Shown here in pieces: positions 22,701 to 32,510 of a DNA stretch of 40,000 bases. Made by a program: the position numbers and the translations under genes. The stretch covers positions 1-40,000 of the forward strand of contig VIGQ01000593.1 in the NCBI GenBank assembly GCA_009663005.1. Direction: 5' to 3'. Position 1 is the first letter of the stretch. Every line of letters begins with the position of its first letter. The DNA comes from Actinidia chinensis (Eukaryota > Streptophyta > Magnoliopsida > Ericales > Actinidiaceae). Under the pieces are notes generated by a model, which saw nothing but the letters and a program-made list of their open reading frames with translations, did not search any database and had not been told where the DNA came from.

Positions 22701-24735
22701 AGTTTGTCTACTTCAACTTTTACGGATTTGAATTTTTGAGTATAAGTAGTGACTAGTTCATTTGTTTTGGTTTGTTTTGCTAGACTATTACTGTTGACTA
22801 TGTATCCATTGATGTACCACGCCAATAGCGTGCCTAGCCCAAGGTACTCTCAAATATCTTATCTCCACACTTTCAAACATTGAGGTACGTAATAATTGTT
22901 TTAAATTTTTTATATATGTCTTGAACCGTAATTAACCTGAGCTTGAGTTCCCCGGATTCAATTTCAACGATCAAGTTAATTAGGAATATTAAAGAGTGCC
23001 TTATGTTCTATTTGGTCTTTTCAAATTTTACAGTTTGAATTTTTTATTAATAACTAGTGATTGTTTTTCATTTGTTTTATTTGCGAGGACTAACGCTCTT
23101 TGGACTAATGGACTCGATTGGATGAACCAAGCCAATTACCGATGCCTAGGCCCAGCGGTATCTCTAAAATACGTATCTCCAAACTTTCAAATATTGAGGA
23201 TACGTAATAATTACTTTAAATTTTCTATATTGTCTTGAATGAATTAACTTGAGCTGAAGTTCCCGGGTTCAATTCAAGATCAAGTTAATTTGGTATTTTT
23301 AGAACAATGCCTTACGTTCTACTGTCTTACTTCAACTTTTACGGATGTGGAATTTTTGATTAATAAATAGTGATGACTATTTTTTATTTGTTTTATTTGC
23401 GAGGATAATTACTCTTGCAATGGGACTCGATTGGATGTACGCGCCAATAGCGATGCCTAGGCCCAAGGTACTCTCAAATACGGTATCTCCCACACTTTCA
23501 ATTGAGGGTTACGTAATATTTCTTTAAATTTTTTTATATATTATCTTGAACTGTAATTAAATTTGAGCTTGAAGTTCCCCGGATTCAATTTCAAGATTGA
23601 AATTTATATGGTATTATTAGAAATGCCTTATGTTCTACTTTGGTCTATTTCAAATTTTACGGATTTGAATTTTTGAGTAGTAATAAGTAATACTTATTTT
23701 TCATTTGTTTTGTTTTGCGGAGTAGTATAATGCTCTGACAATGGGACTGGACGGTGTACCAGCAATAGAAATGCCTAGGTCAGGTATGCTCTCAATAGTA
23801 TCTCCACACTTTTTTAATTATATGTAAGTAACAAATTTCTTTTTAAATTTTGTACATTCTCTTGAACCATAATTAATTGAGCTGAAGTCCCAGGATCTAT
23901 TTCAAGATCAAAGTAATCAGGGTATTATTAGACAATGCCTATGTTCTATTTGTCTACTTTAAATTTTATGAATTTAAATTTTTAGAGTTAATACGAAGTG
24001 AATGTTTTTCATTTATTTTGTTTTGTGACGGAACTAATGCTTAACTAATGGGACTCAATGGATGTAACCACGACAATCATAGCGGATACCTATAGGCCCA
24101 GGATTCTCAAATACGTATCCCAAACTTTCAAATAATGAGGTATGAATAATTGTTTAGAATTTTTTATATTTCTTCTTGAACCGGAAAATAACTTGACTAA
24201 AGTTTTCGCCCGGTTTCCAATTTTAAGATCAAGTTAATTAATATATTAATTAATGCTTATGTCTACTTTGTCTATTTCAAATTTTACGAATTTGAAATTT
24301 TGATTAATACTATGACTGTTTTTTATTTTGTTTTGTCTGCGAGAACTAATGCTCTTGACTACTGGACTCGATTGGATGTACCACGCCAAAGCGATTGCCA
24401 GCACAGGTGGTATCCCACACTTTTAAATATAGAGGTCCAACAATTACTTTAAATTTTGGGACATTTATTCTTGAACCGTGAATTAACTTGATCTGAAGTT
24501 CCTCGGTTTTCAATTTTAAGAAAGTTAATTAGGTGTTATTAACAATGGAACTTATTGTTTACTTTGTTATTTTTCAAATTTTACGGATTTGAATAATAAT
24601 TTTTGGGAGTTAAAGTAATAAGTAGTGACTGTTTTTCATTTGTTTTGTTGGTGAGGACTAATACTCTTAAACTAATGGACCTCGATTGGAGTTACCAGTC
24701 ATAGCGATGCATAGGCTCAGGTACTCTCGAATACC
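19741..24735. repeat. Satellite block 4, 310-bp subtype with AATATTGAGG
   Basis: About 16 monomers. The diagnostic change is CAAATATTGAGGTACGTAAT where blocks 1-3 have CAAATAATTAGGTACGTAAT. These sites, allowing for errors, lie near 20,361, 20,728, 21,030, 21,340, 21,650, 21,962, 22,260, 22,570, 22,877, 23,187, 23,500, 23,817, 24,128 and 24,423. Most intervals are 295-317 bp. No trimer order is evident. A truncated unit at about 19,755 (TTCTCCATCTTTAAGTATTG) marks the transition. The last units are more degraded and the array ends at about 24,735. Confidence 0.85.
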
Positions 24736-24849
24736 ACCACAATCCATCACAAGGTTCTATTCCGGGTTTGTTAATATCTCTTCTTTTTCCCCCTAAAATT
24801 GCTGAATAGGTAACTGTTGCAGCGTTGTTATTACGAGGATAGTTTGTAA

Positions 24850-25008
24850 ACTTCAAGCTGGCCATGGAGGACAGCTTCTCAGATCGCAGGGATTTGGTTG
24901 TGGGTAACTAACGAATACATGCATTTGGACTTTCCAGATGTGGGTCAAGTTTTCGATCACTTGATAGAAAGGCTAAACAGAAAGAAGCCTCTATTTTTGG
25001 CTTCCTAG
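24850..25008 (+). pseudogene. Exon-like open stretch with VFDHLIERLNRKKPLF
   Basis: After a TAA at 24,847 the frame is open for 52 codons to a TAG at 25,006. The second half (EYMHLDFPDVGQVFDHLIER, then LNRKKPLF) has the mixed composition of real protein. It resembles the FDHLI...NRKK segment at about 1,300-1,350. No ATG start is evident, so this would be an internal exon or fragment. I do not recognise the family. Confidence 0.3.
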
Positions 25009-25259
25009 GAGAATTCATTCCATTTAATTTCTCTTCTTTTCAAAAGCTATCATCTTCCTTTGGGCGCATCCCACATCAACACCTCGAGCGAGTTTTAAAC
25101 TTATTTTGTGAGTGGAAGTCTTTCATTAGTTTCAGTGATTTTCTTTGCTCTTACAGTTCAGTGAGGCCTATTTATTCGAGGGATTCCCCCATTTCATTGT
25201 GGGAATGGCTCTATTGTTATTGGCCGATTTTTGGAAATGGTGTAGTGAAATTAGGTTAA
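24912..25259 (+). other. 115-codon open stretch, no early ATG, unrecognised
   Basis: A plus-strand frame, shifted relative to the preceding one and overlapping it, stays open from a TAA at 24,909 to a TAA at 25,257. It includes segments such as KQKEASIFGFLGEFIPFN, GRIPHQHLERVLNLFCEWK and SPISLWEWLYCYWPIFGNG. GC content is near 42 percent, higher than most of the window. It has no initiator at its upstream end and no known motif. With the overlapping frame, this suggests a frameshifted coding region or a chance open frame; I cannot separate the two. Confidence 0.25.
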
Positions 25260-25396
25260 TTCTTTTGCTTCTAACACACACCTTGAAAAATGTTAAAACT
25301 TATTTTTTTAATTAGGCTCATGATTTGTTGAACGGCAATTTTAAGTTGTGTTTGTATATAAGAACCTAAGATTACTAATGCTTTTTTTTTTTGTAG

Positions 25397-25536
25397 AATT
25401 TGTAGTACAAATGGTACCAGCTAATGTTCCCAGTCACAATATTGCAGAAATGGATTGTGCCGCTGTGCTTGCGAACCCATATTGGTACTCCTCCTCCAAT
25501 GACGCCGGTCCATTAGTATGGGAATTATTAATTAGG
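25397..25536 (+). pseudogene. Candidate exon with splice-like borders, unrecognised
   Basis: A T-rich tract ending in TTGTAG (25,391-25,396) looks like a plant 3' splice site. The downstream frame reads MVPANVPSHNIAEMDC, then AAVLANPYWYSSSNDAGP and LVWELLIR, ending beside a weak donor-like AG|GTGAAA at about 25,536. Codon use and composition look coding. No domain is recognised. It fits as an internal exon of a locus spanning roughly 24.8-27.9 kb. Confidence 0.35.
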
Positions 25537-25689
25537 TGAAACTTTAATTTATGTTGGTGTTTTGTTTGTAACAATTATTTGAATGCGGATCCTCTCCCGA
25601 TTGGGTTATAAACCTTCATTCATGGCTTTTGATGGAATTGGCACGCTTCACTGCGGCACAAGGCAGAATTCTGGGGGCGACTGGTTCTT

Positions 25690-25953
25690 TCTCTTAGCAG
25701 ATGTCCATCACAGCATGTTTCAATGCCAGATGTATATCTGGTACTGGACCTTTTGATGGTGGACAAGTTTTTGTATTAGCTTGCAGTATGCATCTAGGTC
25801 AACATCGAGTACCTATGTACAAGAGAACCATCTCAATGAGGGAGTTCCATAACTGTTATGCCAGAAAATTCCAACTCAAAAACTGAGGAATTCCCACATT
25901 CTATTAAGGGTGTGATTCTTATCATTTTCTCGTAATTATTTAGATCGACAGTC
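25690..25953 (+). pseudogene. Frameshifted coding-like segment, unrecognised
   Basis: One frame from the ATG at 25,701 is open for 61 codons (for example FDGGQVFVLACSMHLGQHRV). In another frame, 25,840-25,953 reads ITVMPENSNSKTEEFPHSIK and on to a TAA. The overlap of plausible frames suggests a coding region broken by one or more indels. The function is unknown. The minus-strand open frame at 25,833-26,030 is taken to be a shadow. Confidence 0.25.
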
Positions 25954-26468
25954 ATGGTTATTTCTGTCTTTCTTTTTCTTATTGCATTAGCTTCGGGAGC
26001 AAGATAATTTGAACTTTCTATTTGATTCATGGATGTTCCTTGTTTCTCGATTATTACGTTGTTTGACTAATTGATGGTATCCTATTGTTAGTCCAGACCA
26101 CCCGTTACAAATTAGTTTTTGACGCGTTCAATCGATTCAGTATTCACTATCCCAAATCCTCTGTGTGTGGTTATTGTACTGTTTAGAATGCGGCATAAGC
26201 CTAACATAATTGAAAAAATTTGGTTGGAATCAGTTTTTTTGTTATCAGGACTTACTTTTTCGTTTAAAATGGGGATGGCGGGTGCCTACATCCCATAAAA
26301 GGGCACGCCATCATAACATTAACAGTTTCAGTTTAGACCCAACTTACTGATCCTTGGCATGCCTGTTATCCGTATCTATGCTCTCTTTCCTATTTCTTGA
26401 TTTGTTTGTTTGTTGTCTAAATTTCTTTTCTGAATTATTACTCGGCCCAGATGACTGAATGATGATAA
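25954..26468. other. Intron-like or intergenic stretch
   Basis: T-rich sequence with many stops in all frames, lying between coding-like blocks. It could be an intron of the decayed locus. I see no repeat or RNA gene. Confidence 0.35.
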
Positions 26469-27329
26469 AAGATTGAGGTTTGCCACGGGGTACATTCATT
26501 TGTTAGTGGTAAAAAATTGGAGTTACCTTCTCGTACTTCAGAAACCTGCAAACAGGATCCATGAAATCTTCTGGTATATTGTCGTATCAATGTCAAACTC
26601 AATCAACTTGTGAGGATTTAATGGGAACTGAGCCGCTGGTGCAGGATTCTGAAACAAGTTCTATGTTTCAACAAGATCACGGGGGCACAGTCATCTAAAT
26701 TGTCCTATCTTCCTCATAACCAATCAAATGGTGTTCAACATGAAATCAGAGTTCTCAATTCTTTTTGGTCCAACGGAGAGATGCCAAACAAAACTTGTGG
26801 AATCAAGGTACAAAAGAATTCTTCGATCTTAGAGACTACAAGAGGAAAAGCACGTGGTGGAATTAACATTAAGTAATGATTCTAAAAATTGTGACCAATT
26901 TTTGTACTTGCTTCCTATTCTTAGTAATGCCATTTGTGGGGAGTGCAAACCGTTTTGTCGGCCTGTCGAAGAAACAAGACTGTGTGTTACTGGTTAAAAA
27001 CTTCCTCAGGAATCTAGAAAACTGAAAATAGTCCCGAAGGGACGGCGACAGAGATTTGGAGTTACACCAGTCATGAAGCTAAATGAAGATACTTCACCTC
27101 CCTTAAATAGTTGAAGATGGGGAATCCCAATTCCTTTGAAATTGGGTGTTCTGATGATGAAATGCTCTAGACTACCTTCGAACCTTGAAGAGCTTCAACT
27201 CCGCAGCACTGGCCCGAAGCTCGTTATCCAAATTAATGTAATGCAACGAAGTTAAAACTGGGAGTGTCAGCTCCCATTTGGAATCCCCCAAGGTCTAATG
27301 GTAACATATACGCACTGACGTCTGACTAA
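26469..27329 (+). pseudogene. Frame-disrupted coding remnant, unrecognised nuclear-type protein
   Basis: Successive plus-strand stretches abut with frame changes. 26,469-26,561 includes VHSFVSGKKLELPSRTSETC. 26,561-26,698 includes MKSSGILSYQCQTQSTCEDL. 26,685-26,876 includes KLSYLPHNQSNGVQHEIRVL and ILETTRGKARGGINIK. 26,878-27,255 is one frame with in-frame stops at 26,995 (TAA) and 27,112 (TGA); it includes AICGECKPFCRP (a Cys-rich C-x2-C-x3-C patch), KLKIVPKGRRQRFGVTPVMK and LEELQLRSTGPKLVIQI. 27,237-27,329 includes LKLGVSAPIWNPPRSNGN. Each piece ends where the next frame takes over, as expected for one exon with several one-base indels or a young pseudogene. The polar, Ser/Lys-rich composition suggests a low-complexity part of a nuclear protein. 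I do not recognise the family. Confidence 0.5.
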
Positions 27330-27877
27330 ATTGTACCCCCATTCATGCTCAGAGTTCATTGGTTGTTCTAAAGAAGAGGAAGAACAGTTCCCACAGCAGA
27401 AGTGCGGTTACAAATGTTGCAGAAATTTTCAAAACTTTGGAATCTTGTAGTGTGCAGGTTTTGCTGAAGATATCATCGTAAAGAGGAGGAGGATGAGAGA
27501 GTAACAAACAAGTCCCGACCCAAGTAAAATTAGAGAGCAAAAGTTATTTGATAAGCAATGGTCTTGAATTATTCAGAGAATGAAGTTAATTCAAGAATTT
27601 GAAAGTTGTAGCAACATGTATCCAGTCTCAGGCCAGATGGTCTTAATTGATTGTTTCACATGTTGAAGAATTAAGGGGACATTATCCAGTCTCAGGTAGT
27701 GGATGGCAGGTTTTGTACATCACCTTTTGATCTTTCGCCTTTGATTTACTTTTTTTATTTGAGACTATTATTTTGTATTTGTTACATGTCACTAGGTGGT
27801 TTTGCTTAAAGGAGAGTACTAATAGGTTGCTCCATTTGAAGGTCCAACTGATTCCCATGTCAGCCTCTTGTCCACGG
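27330..27877 (+). pseudogene. Downstream part of the decayed locus, possible last exon
   Basis: Short coding-like pieces continue, for example CSEFIGCSKEEEEQFPQQK near 27,348-27,405. A possible 3' splice site (TGTCACTAG, about 27,797) precedes VAPFEGPTDSHVSLLST, which ends at a donor-like ACG|GTAAGAAG at about 27,879. TATCCAGTCTCAGG occurs twice (about 27,618 and 27,685), a small local duplication. The 101-codon minus-strand frame across 27,682-27,987 is probably antisense to this. Confidence 0.25.
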
Positions 27878-27989
27878 TAAGAAGTTGGTCCTTTCTCAAT
27901 TGGTTCCGTTTCTTTATCATGTTCTTTCTTGCAACCGTCATACATATATTGTTGTCCTCCTATTGTTCTTCCAAAGATTCTTACCACGG

Positions 27990-28859
27990 GGACGAAAGGA
28001 TAATTGAGAAAAAAAAAAATTTAAACTATAATACTAATTTTTACCTACACAAAAAGGCAATCATATTAATTTTTTAATATTTCTTTGTCTGATGGACGTA
28101 CAAAAAAATATAGGTATCAGGCTATAGCCTATAGGTCTCTATCGACCTCTAAATTTGGGCATTGAAGTTGTGCTCAACGCTCCTTCATAACGTAAAAAGC
28201 ATTCATGATAGACTCAAATCAGAAAATCTCGGCCAATGTCTTTCTCAATATATGTGATCAAGGTAACTACCTAAAAAATTCTCTCACGGCGTGGATATGC
28301 CTTATTAGGAACAGTCGAGGGAAGCATAGTGGCACTTGGTAATGGAAAGGGGAAAAGCCCAAGGTCTGGGCTATTAAACTAGAACACTAAATTCCGGAGC
28401 GTGCTACAGTGTAAGAAAAAAAGGAGGAACACGGAAAAAAATAAAATCTTGCTTCCTTAGAAGTTAGCAAAAGAAAACCTTTAACCATGGAACATGTAAA
28501 TCGAGCTAATCAGTACGTTTCTCTAAATCAGCCTAAGCCTCTTCTATCGACCGCTAAATTAACATTAAAATCTTCAGTTTCACCTCCGTGTGAATGGTAA
28601 AATTATAGGTTAGGTTACTCCTGGCTGCCCCCTTGTGATATTACCTACTGGTAACATCCCAGAAAATGAATCATTGCACCACCCCCTGGTCTCATAACTA
28701 CCAACAATGTGAGGCATCATGTCCTCCTACTCGCCCCCCAAATTTATTGCTTACATGATTGGTTGAGAGTGACTACGTCAAAAATACATGAATAATTACT
28801 TGTGTGAATTGATGTTTTTCTGCGAAAACGTGCAGGAATTTACATTTATCTAGGAACGT
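27990..28859. other. No gene seen
   Basis: Mixed AT-rich sequence with stops in all frames. CTCTATCGACCTCTAAATTT (28,137) and CTTCTATCGACCGCTAAATT (28,541) are weakly alike, which may reflect an old local duplication. Nothing else can be supported. Confidence 0.4.
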
Positions 28860-29549
28860 TCAGTGTCGGTTCATAATTATTTGCCCCCAGAATACTTTTT
28901 TCACCACCCAAATTCTTCCACCACCATTTTATGTTTTAATAAATTATTCAGTTTTCAGCATTTTTTTTTTAAAAATTTGAAGATATGCTTTTAATATTCT
29001 CAAAAAGTCATTCTTTTTCCTTTTTTCCCGAAAATTTCTTTAAAAAAAAGTTTTCCAAAACTATCAATGTTTGTCTAGTTTAATAAGGGCTGCACATTTT
29101 ATATTTTTTTTGATATTGATAAATTTACTGTGGTTATGTTTTAATTATATGGAAAGTTCACTAACTAACTAACTGTGTCTTTACTTGTCTTCCCTTTTAA
29201 GACTTGTAAAAAGTTTGGTTAATTTTAGAGTTAGCAAGTTTGGGGGTCCACCAAGGGGTAAAGTGTTATATAATTTATTTTATTAAACTGTATTTTTATA
29301 AGTTTGTTGCAAAACTTGAATTTACAAATTTTATGACAACTAAAAAAAAAATATAACAATTATTTTTAAAAAATAATAGTTAAAAATTTGGGGTAGCTAA
29401 CCTCTATAATTTTAAAATTATCTTTAAAAAATTTGGGTGGGCTAATCTATATAATTTCTGAATTATATAAAATTTGTAGTATAATTAGTGAATTTGTTTA
29501 AACTTTTGGGAGTGCGATTGCTCTCCTACACTCCCCTAGATCCATCCTT
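28860..29549. mobile_element. Possible decayed hAT-like non-autonomous element
   Basis: The right end reads ACTCCCCTAGATCCATCCTTG. Its complement, CAAGGATGGATCTAGGGG, resembles the common plant hAT-type terminus CAGGGGCGGATCTAGG. A weak counterpart, CAGTGTCGGTTC, lies at about 28,860. The interior is AT-rich with the similar segments TTTGGGGTAGCTAACCTCTA and TTTGGGTGGGCTAATCTATA (29,388 and 29,440). No matching 8-bp target-site duplication is visible, so the limits are uncertain. Confidence 0.3.
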
Positions 29550-29882
29550 GATTCAAAGTGAATAAACCCCACTCCTTAGGCTACGTTTGGTTGTTGGAAT
29601 GAGGATTCAAATGAAATAATGATTCCGTAAGAATGCTCATTTCAACATTTGGTTTGTCAAAAATACCCAGAACGAGCATTCCAAATGAAACTATCATTCC
29701 TCCATTTCAAGGAGCGATGATTCCCTAATTTTTGAAAGGAATAATCATTTTATTATTATCTTTTTAGTACTTTCACAACTAAAATATCCACCCACCACCA
29801 CCACCGCTGCCGCCGCCGCCACCATCACCAGATTCACTTGAAGCACATTCAAAGTGAATAAACCCTCTGCTCCTCAGTGGTG
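29550..29882. repeat. Direct repeats flanking a 280-bp insert-like segment
   Basis: TTCAAAGTGAATAAACCC occurs at about 29,551 and again at about 29,849. Between them is a segment that begins GGCTACGTTTGGTTG, a start typical of many plant MITE-like repeats. It contains inverted-like pieces (GGAATGAGGATTC, GAATGCTCATTTC, GGAATAATCATT). The flanking 18-bp identity is longer than a normal target-site duplication, so a local duplication is equally possible. Confidence 0.45.
29786..29832. repeat. CCACCA/GCCGCC simple repeat
   Basis: A trinucleotide tract (CACCCACCACCACCACCGCT then GCCGCCGCCGCCACCATCAC) lies within the preceding segment. No coding frame around it can be supported. Confidence 0.8.
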
Positions 29883-30229
29883 CTGTCCGTCGTATTGTTG
29901 TTAATATTTTACTAATGTGTTCAACCAACCCATCCTATGGTGTCCTCTTTCTTTTTGGGAAGTTGGAATCAGGAGGAATACGGTAGCAGTTTTATAGCAT
30001 TTAATTCGATACCTATTTCTACTTTGTTTTGTGTATTTTGGAGTGGAAAATATGCACGCGTTGGTACGTAGTCTTCATTTCCCACCTAGAAGGGCCAAAA
30101 GTAAAGAGTTCATGGAAACCGGTCTCAATGTCCATAAGACTATGCACTAGAATAAAATCTTACATATAAAATCATAAACTAATTTTTAAAATTTTTAAAT
30201 TTATCTCTGTTAAGTACGAGTGTTGAAAT
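29883..30229. other. No gene seen
   Basis: AT-rich spacer without coding or repeat signals that I can support. Confidence 0.35.
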
Positions 30230-31898
30230 CATGTAAATTAATCCAACGGATTAAAATTTCACATGAAATTATTTTTTCATCCAAAAAACTATCACTACAT
30301 CTTCTTTTATTTTAAATGTGTGAGACTCACATAAGTCCTTATCTATATGGGACCAAAAAAAAAACCTTTAAAGATGGGCATATGTTACCTATTTTATATT
30401 TTTTAGGGGACCCACCATAAAAAATTAAAAAAATTACACAGTCTTTTCTCTCATTTTTGTTTTTTTTGTATTAATAATTTTTTTATATTTGATTAATTTT
30501 TTATATTACTTTAATTATATTGATGATAAGAGTCTTAAAAAGATAAAAAATATTTAATTTGGACGGATAAAATCCATAATTTTTGTAATTTTTAGTGAAC
30601 TTTCGCTTAAGAATTTTTTATTTTTTTTCAAACTCTTTGCGTTCAAGAGAATATTAAAGTATAAAAAATATTGGATTAACGGTGTGAAAAAAAACTTACT
30701 AAAGATAATTAAAAGGTCTAAAAATATAATTAGTAAATAAAAAAAATTACCTCCAATAAAAAGGAAAGTTATTTTCATCGAGTCATTTTTATATTTTTGA
30801 AATTAATTATCCATAAATTTATAATAAAAAATATTTAAGTTAAAATGGAATATTTAAAGATATTTATCACAAAAGACAAAAAAAATCAATAATATAAGAC
30901 CACCAAATTTTGTAAATCTTTTTCAAACGAAAACTATCGATATTATAAATCACAACTCATTTTAAATCTCAAATCTATTGCTCGTTTCTCGGGTGACATC
31001 TATTTGAGTTAATTCAACGGCTGAAATTTCACTTTAGATTATTTTTTTTCCTCCCAAAACTATCACTTCCTTTTTCTCAAAAGGTGTGGGAGTCATATAA
31101 GTTCTTATCCAATGAACAGAAAACTTTTAAAGATGGGCATATATTTTACCAATTGGATCATTTTTTTAGTAAGACCCACAACAAAAAATTAAATCACACT
31201 TTTCTTTTTCTCTCATTTTCGTTTTTTTATTGTATTTAATAGTTTTTTTTTATTTAATTACTTTTTTAATATTTTAGGTATTTTGACATATATCTCTAAA
31301 AATATAAAAAATTATTTAATTTTGTGATAAGAATTAGTTTTTTTTTTTATTTTAGTGAAACTTTCTATTAAATTATAGAATTTTGTATATTTTTAGACTT
31401 CTTTTCAAGAAAAAAATCAAAAAAAGTAATAAAATTATTGATTAATCGGTTGAAAAAAAAATTATTAAAGAAATAAAAGGTTAAAAAAAAATAAAGCAGA
31501 ATAAAAAATTATCTTCAAATAGAAAGAAAAGGATTGCAAGCGTCCATTTTTTTATATTTATTCGAAATTAGGTTTATCCCAATATTGAATAAAAATATTT
31601 GAGTGAAAAATAAATATTTAAATTAAAATATCATAATAAGGGACAAAAAAAATCTAAATAAAGAATTAAATACAATATTTTAAAATATTCCAAACTAACT
31701 ATTTATATTATAAAATGCAAGTCATTTTGAATCACAAATCTATCTCGCACTATTCTACGATTGAAATCTATTGAATAAATATTTTTATATTTTTTTTTAA
31801 ACTCTTTTCATCAAGAGAAACCAAAGTGATTTTCATATGTTTATTTTTTAATTATATTTTTTAATATTTTTTGAATTTAATTTATTCAATAATTATAA

Positions 31899-31940
<42 letters not shown>

Positions 31941-31970
31941 TTAGTAAAGACAAAAAAATATAAAATTCTG
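30230..31970. repeat. Diverged tandem duplication, period about 771 bp, 2.3 copies
   Basis: Copy 1 starts near 30,230 and copy 2 near 31,000. CAACGG anchors lie at 30,244 and 31,015. CTTTTAAAGATGGGCATATA in copy 2 matches CTTTAAAGATGGGCATATG in copy 1. TCTCTCATTTTYGTTTTTTT, the GTGAAAAAAAA segment, the CAAAAAAAATC segment and AAATCACAACTC / AAATGCAAGTC also pair in the same order. A third, 5'-truncated copy (about 31,775-31,970) matches the later part from AAACTCTTTTCATCAAGAG. The sequence is very AT-rich and non-coding; the open frame on the minus strand at 30,554-30,778 is a consequence of composition. Confidence 0.75.
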
Positions 31971-32510
31971 GGGAGTCTCCTGGAGCACGAGGTAATTATA
32001 GTTAATAATTAAAAACTTAGTCAGCTATGTAGGCCAGTAATCTCTGAGTTGATCTGTACTGAAAGTTGTAGGGTTATGTTAAACCAATATCGGGATCACT
32101 CCTTGAACGCTTCAAATGGTTATAATGACTCGTAGTTTTCCCGATTAAACTCGATGACTTCTGCTAGGAATTCCTTTGTACATCTAGCAAGTAGAGTAGA
32201 GAGTGTTTCCTTAATAGATTTTATTGTTGTTGCAGTAGACGACCTCTATATTTTTATTGTTTGATAGATATGACACGGAATAATATATGTTTATACTCGT
32301 AACAATCCGTTTGTAGGTAAACGGCTGGGGCTGGGGCTCAAGCCGGAAAGCCAACGCCACCCTTCTATTTCAAACCCCAATTCGTGGGGGGCCAAACTGA
32401 TGGAGGGATTGGATGGGCCTGGCCCGATCCATATCAGCCCAAATTATATTATTATTTGAAACAAGCAAATTAACTTCATAAAATAATCTTATTTAATTTT
32501 GTATTAATAT
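31971..32510. other. Spacer, no gene seen
   Basis: Composition becomes more balanced (for example GGCTGGGGCTGGGGCTCAAG at about 32,322), but no open frame, RNA gene or repeat can be supported. Confidence 0.35.

Larger units (their letters stand above)
3717..24735. repeat. Satellite array, monomer about 310-315 bp, about 60 copies
   Basis: A head-to-tail tandem array in one orientation. Recurring anchors include GCGAGGACTA, ACTAATGGACTCGATTGGAT, GCCAATAGCGATGCCTAGG, CAAATACGTATC, AGGTACGTAATAATT, TTGAACCGTAATTAACTTGA, TTATTAGACAATGCCTTATG and TTTTTGAGTAATAAGTAGTG. Spacing measured on CGATTGGA near 17.7-18.7 kb is 317, 316 and 311 bp. About 19 kb of satellite remains after removing the internal insert. 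The left edge lies just upstream of TTTTGGCGAGGAC. The right edge breaks inside a monomer at GTACTCTCGAATA. Most monomers differ by single-base indels, suggesting imperfect consensus sequence in addition to real divergence. Short open frames inside it are not genes. Confidence 0.95.

Noticed and set aside
3717..24735. Centromere identity of the satellite
   Set aside because: Monomer size and array form are compatible, but there is no CENP-B-box-like match and no sequence evidence of CENH3 binding. Subtelomeric or other heterochromatin is equally possible.
3717..24735. A CRISPR-like reading of the regular repeats
   Set aside because: The repeats are 310-bp contiguous monomers without unique spacers, in plant-type DNA.
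24780..24800. A telomere-like CCCTAAA
   Set aside because: It is a single occurrence with no tandem run.
30554..30778. A 74-codon minus-strand hydrophobic frame resembling a membrane protein
   Set aside because: It is made of A/T-rich codons (Phe, Leu, Ile, Lys, Asn) within a diverged tandem repeat.
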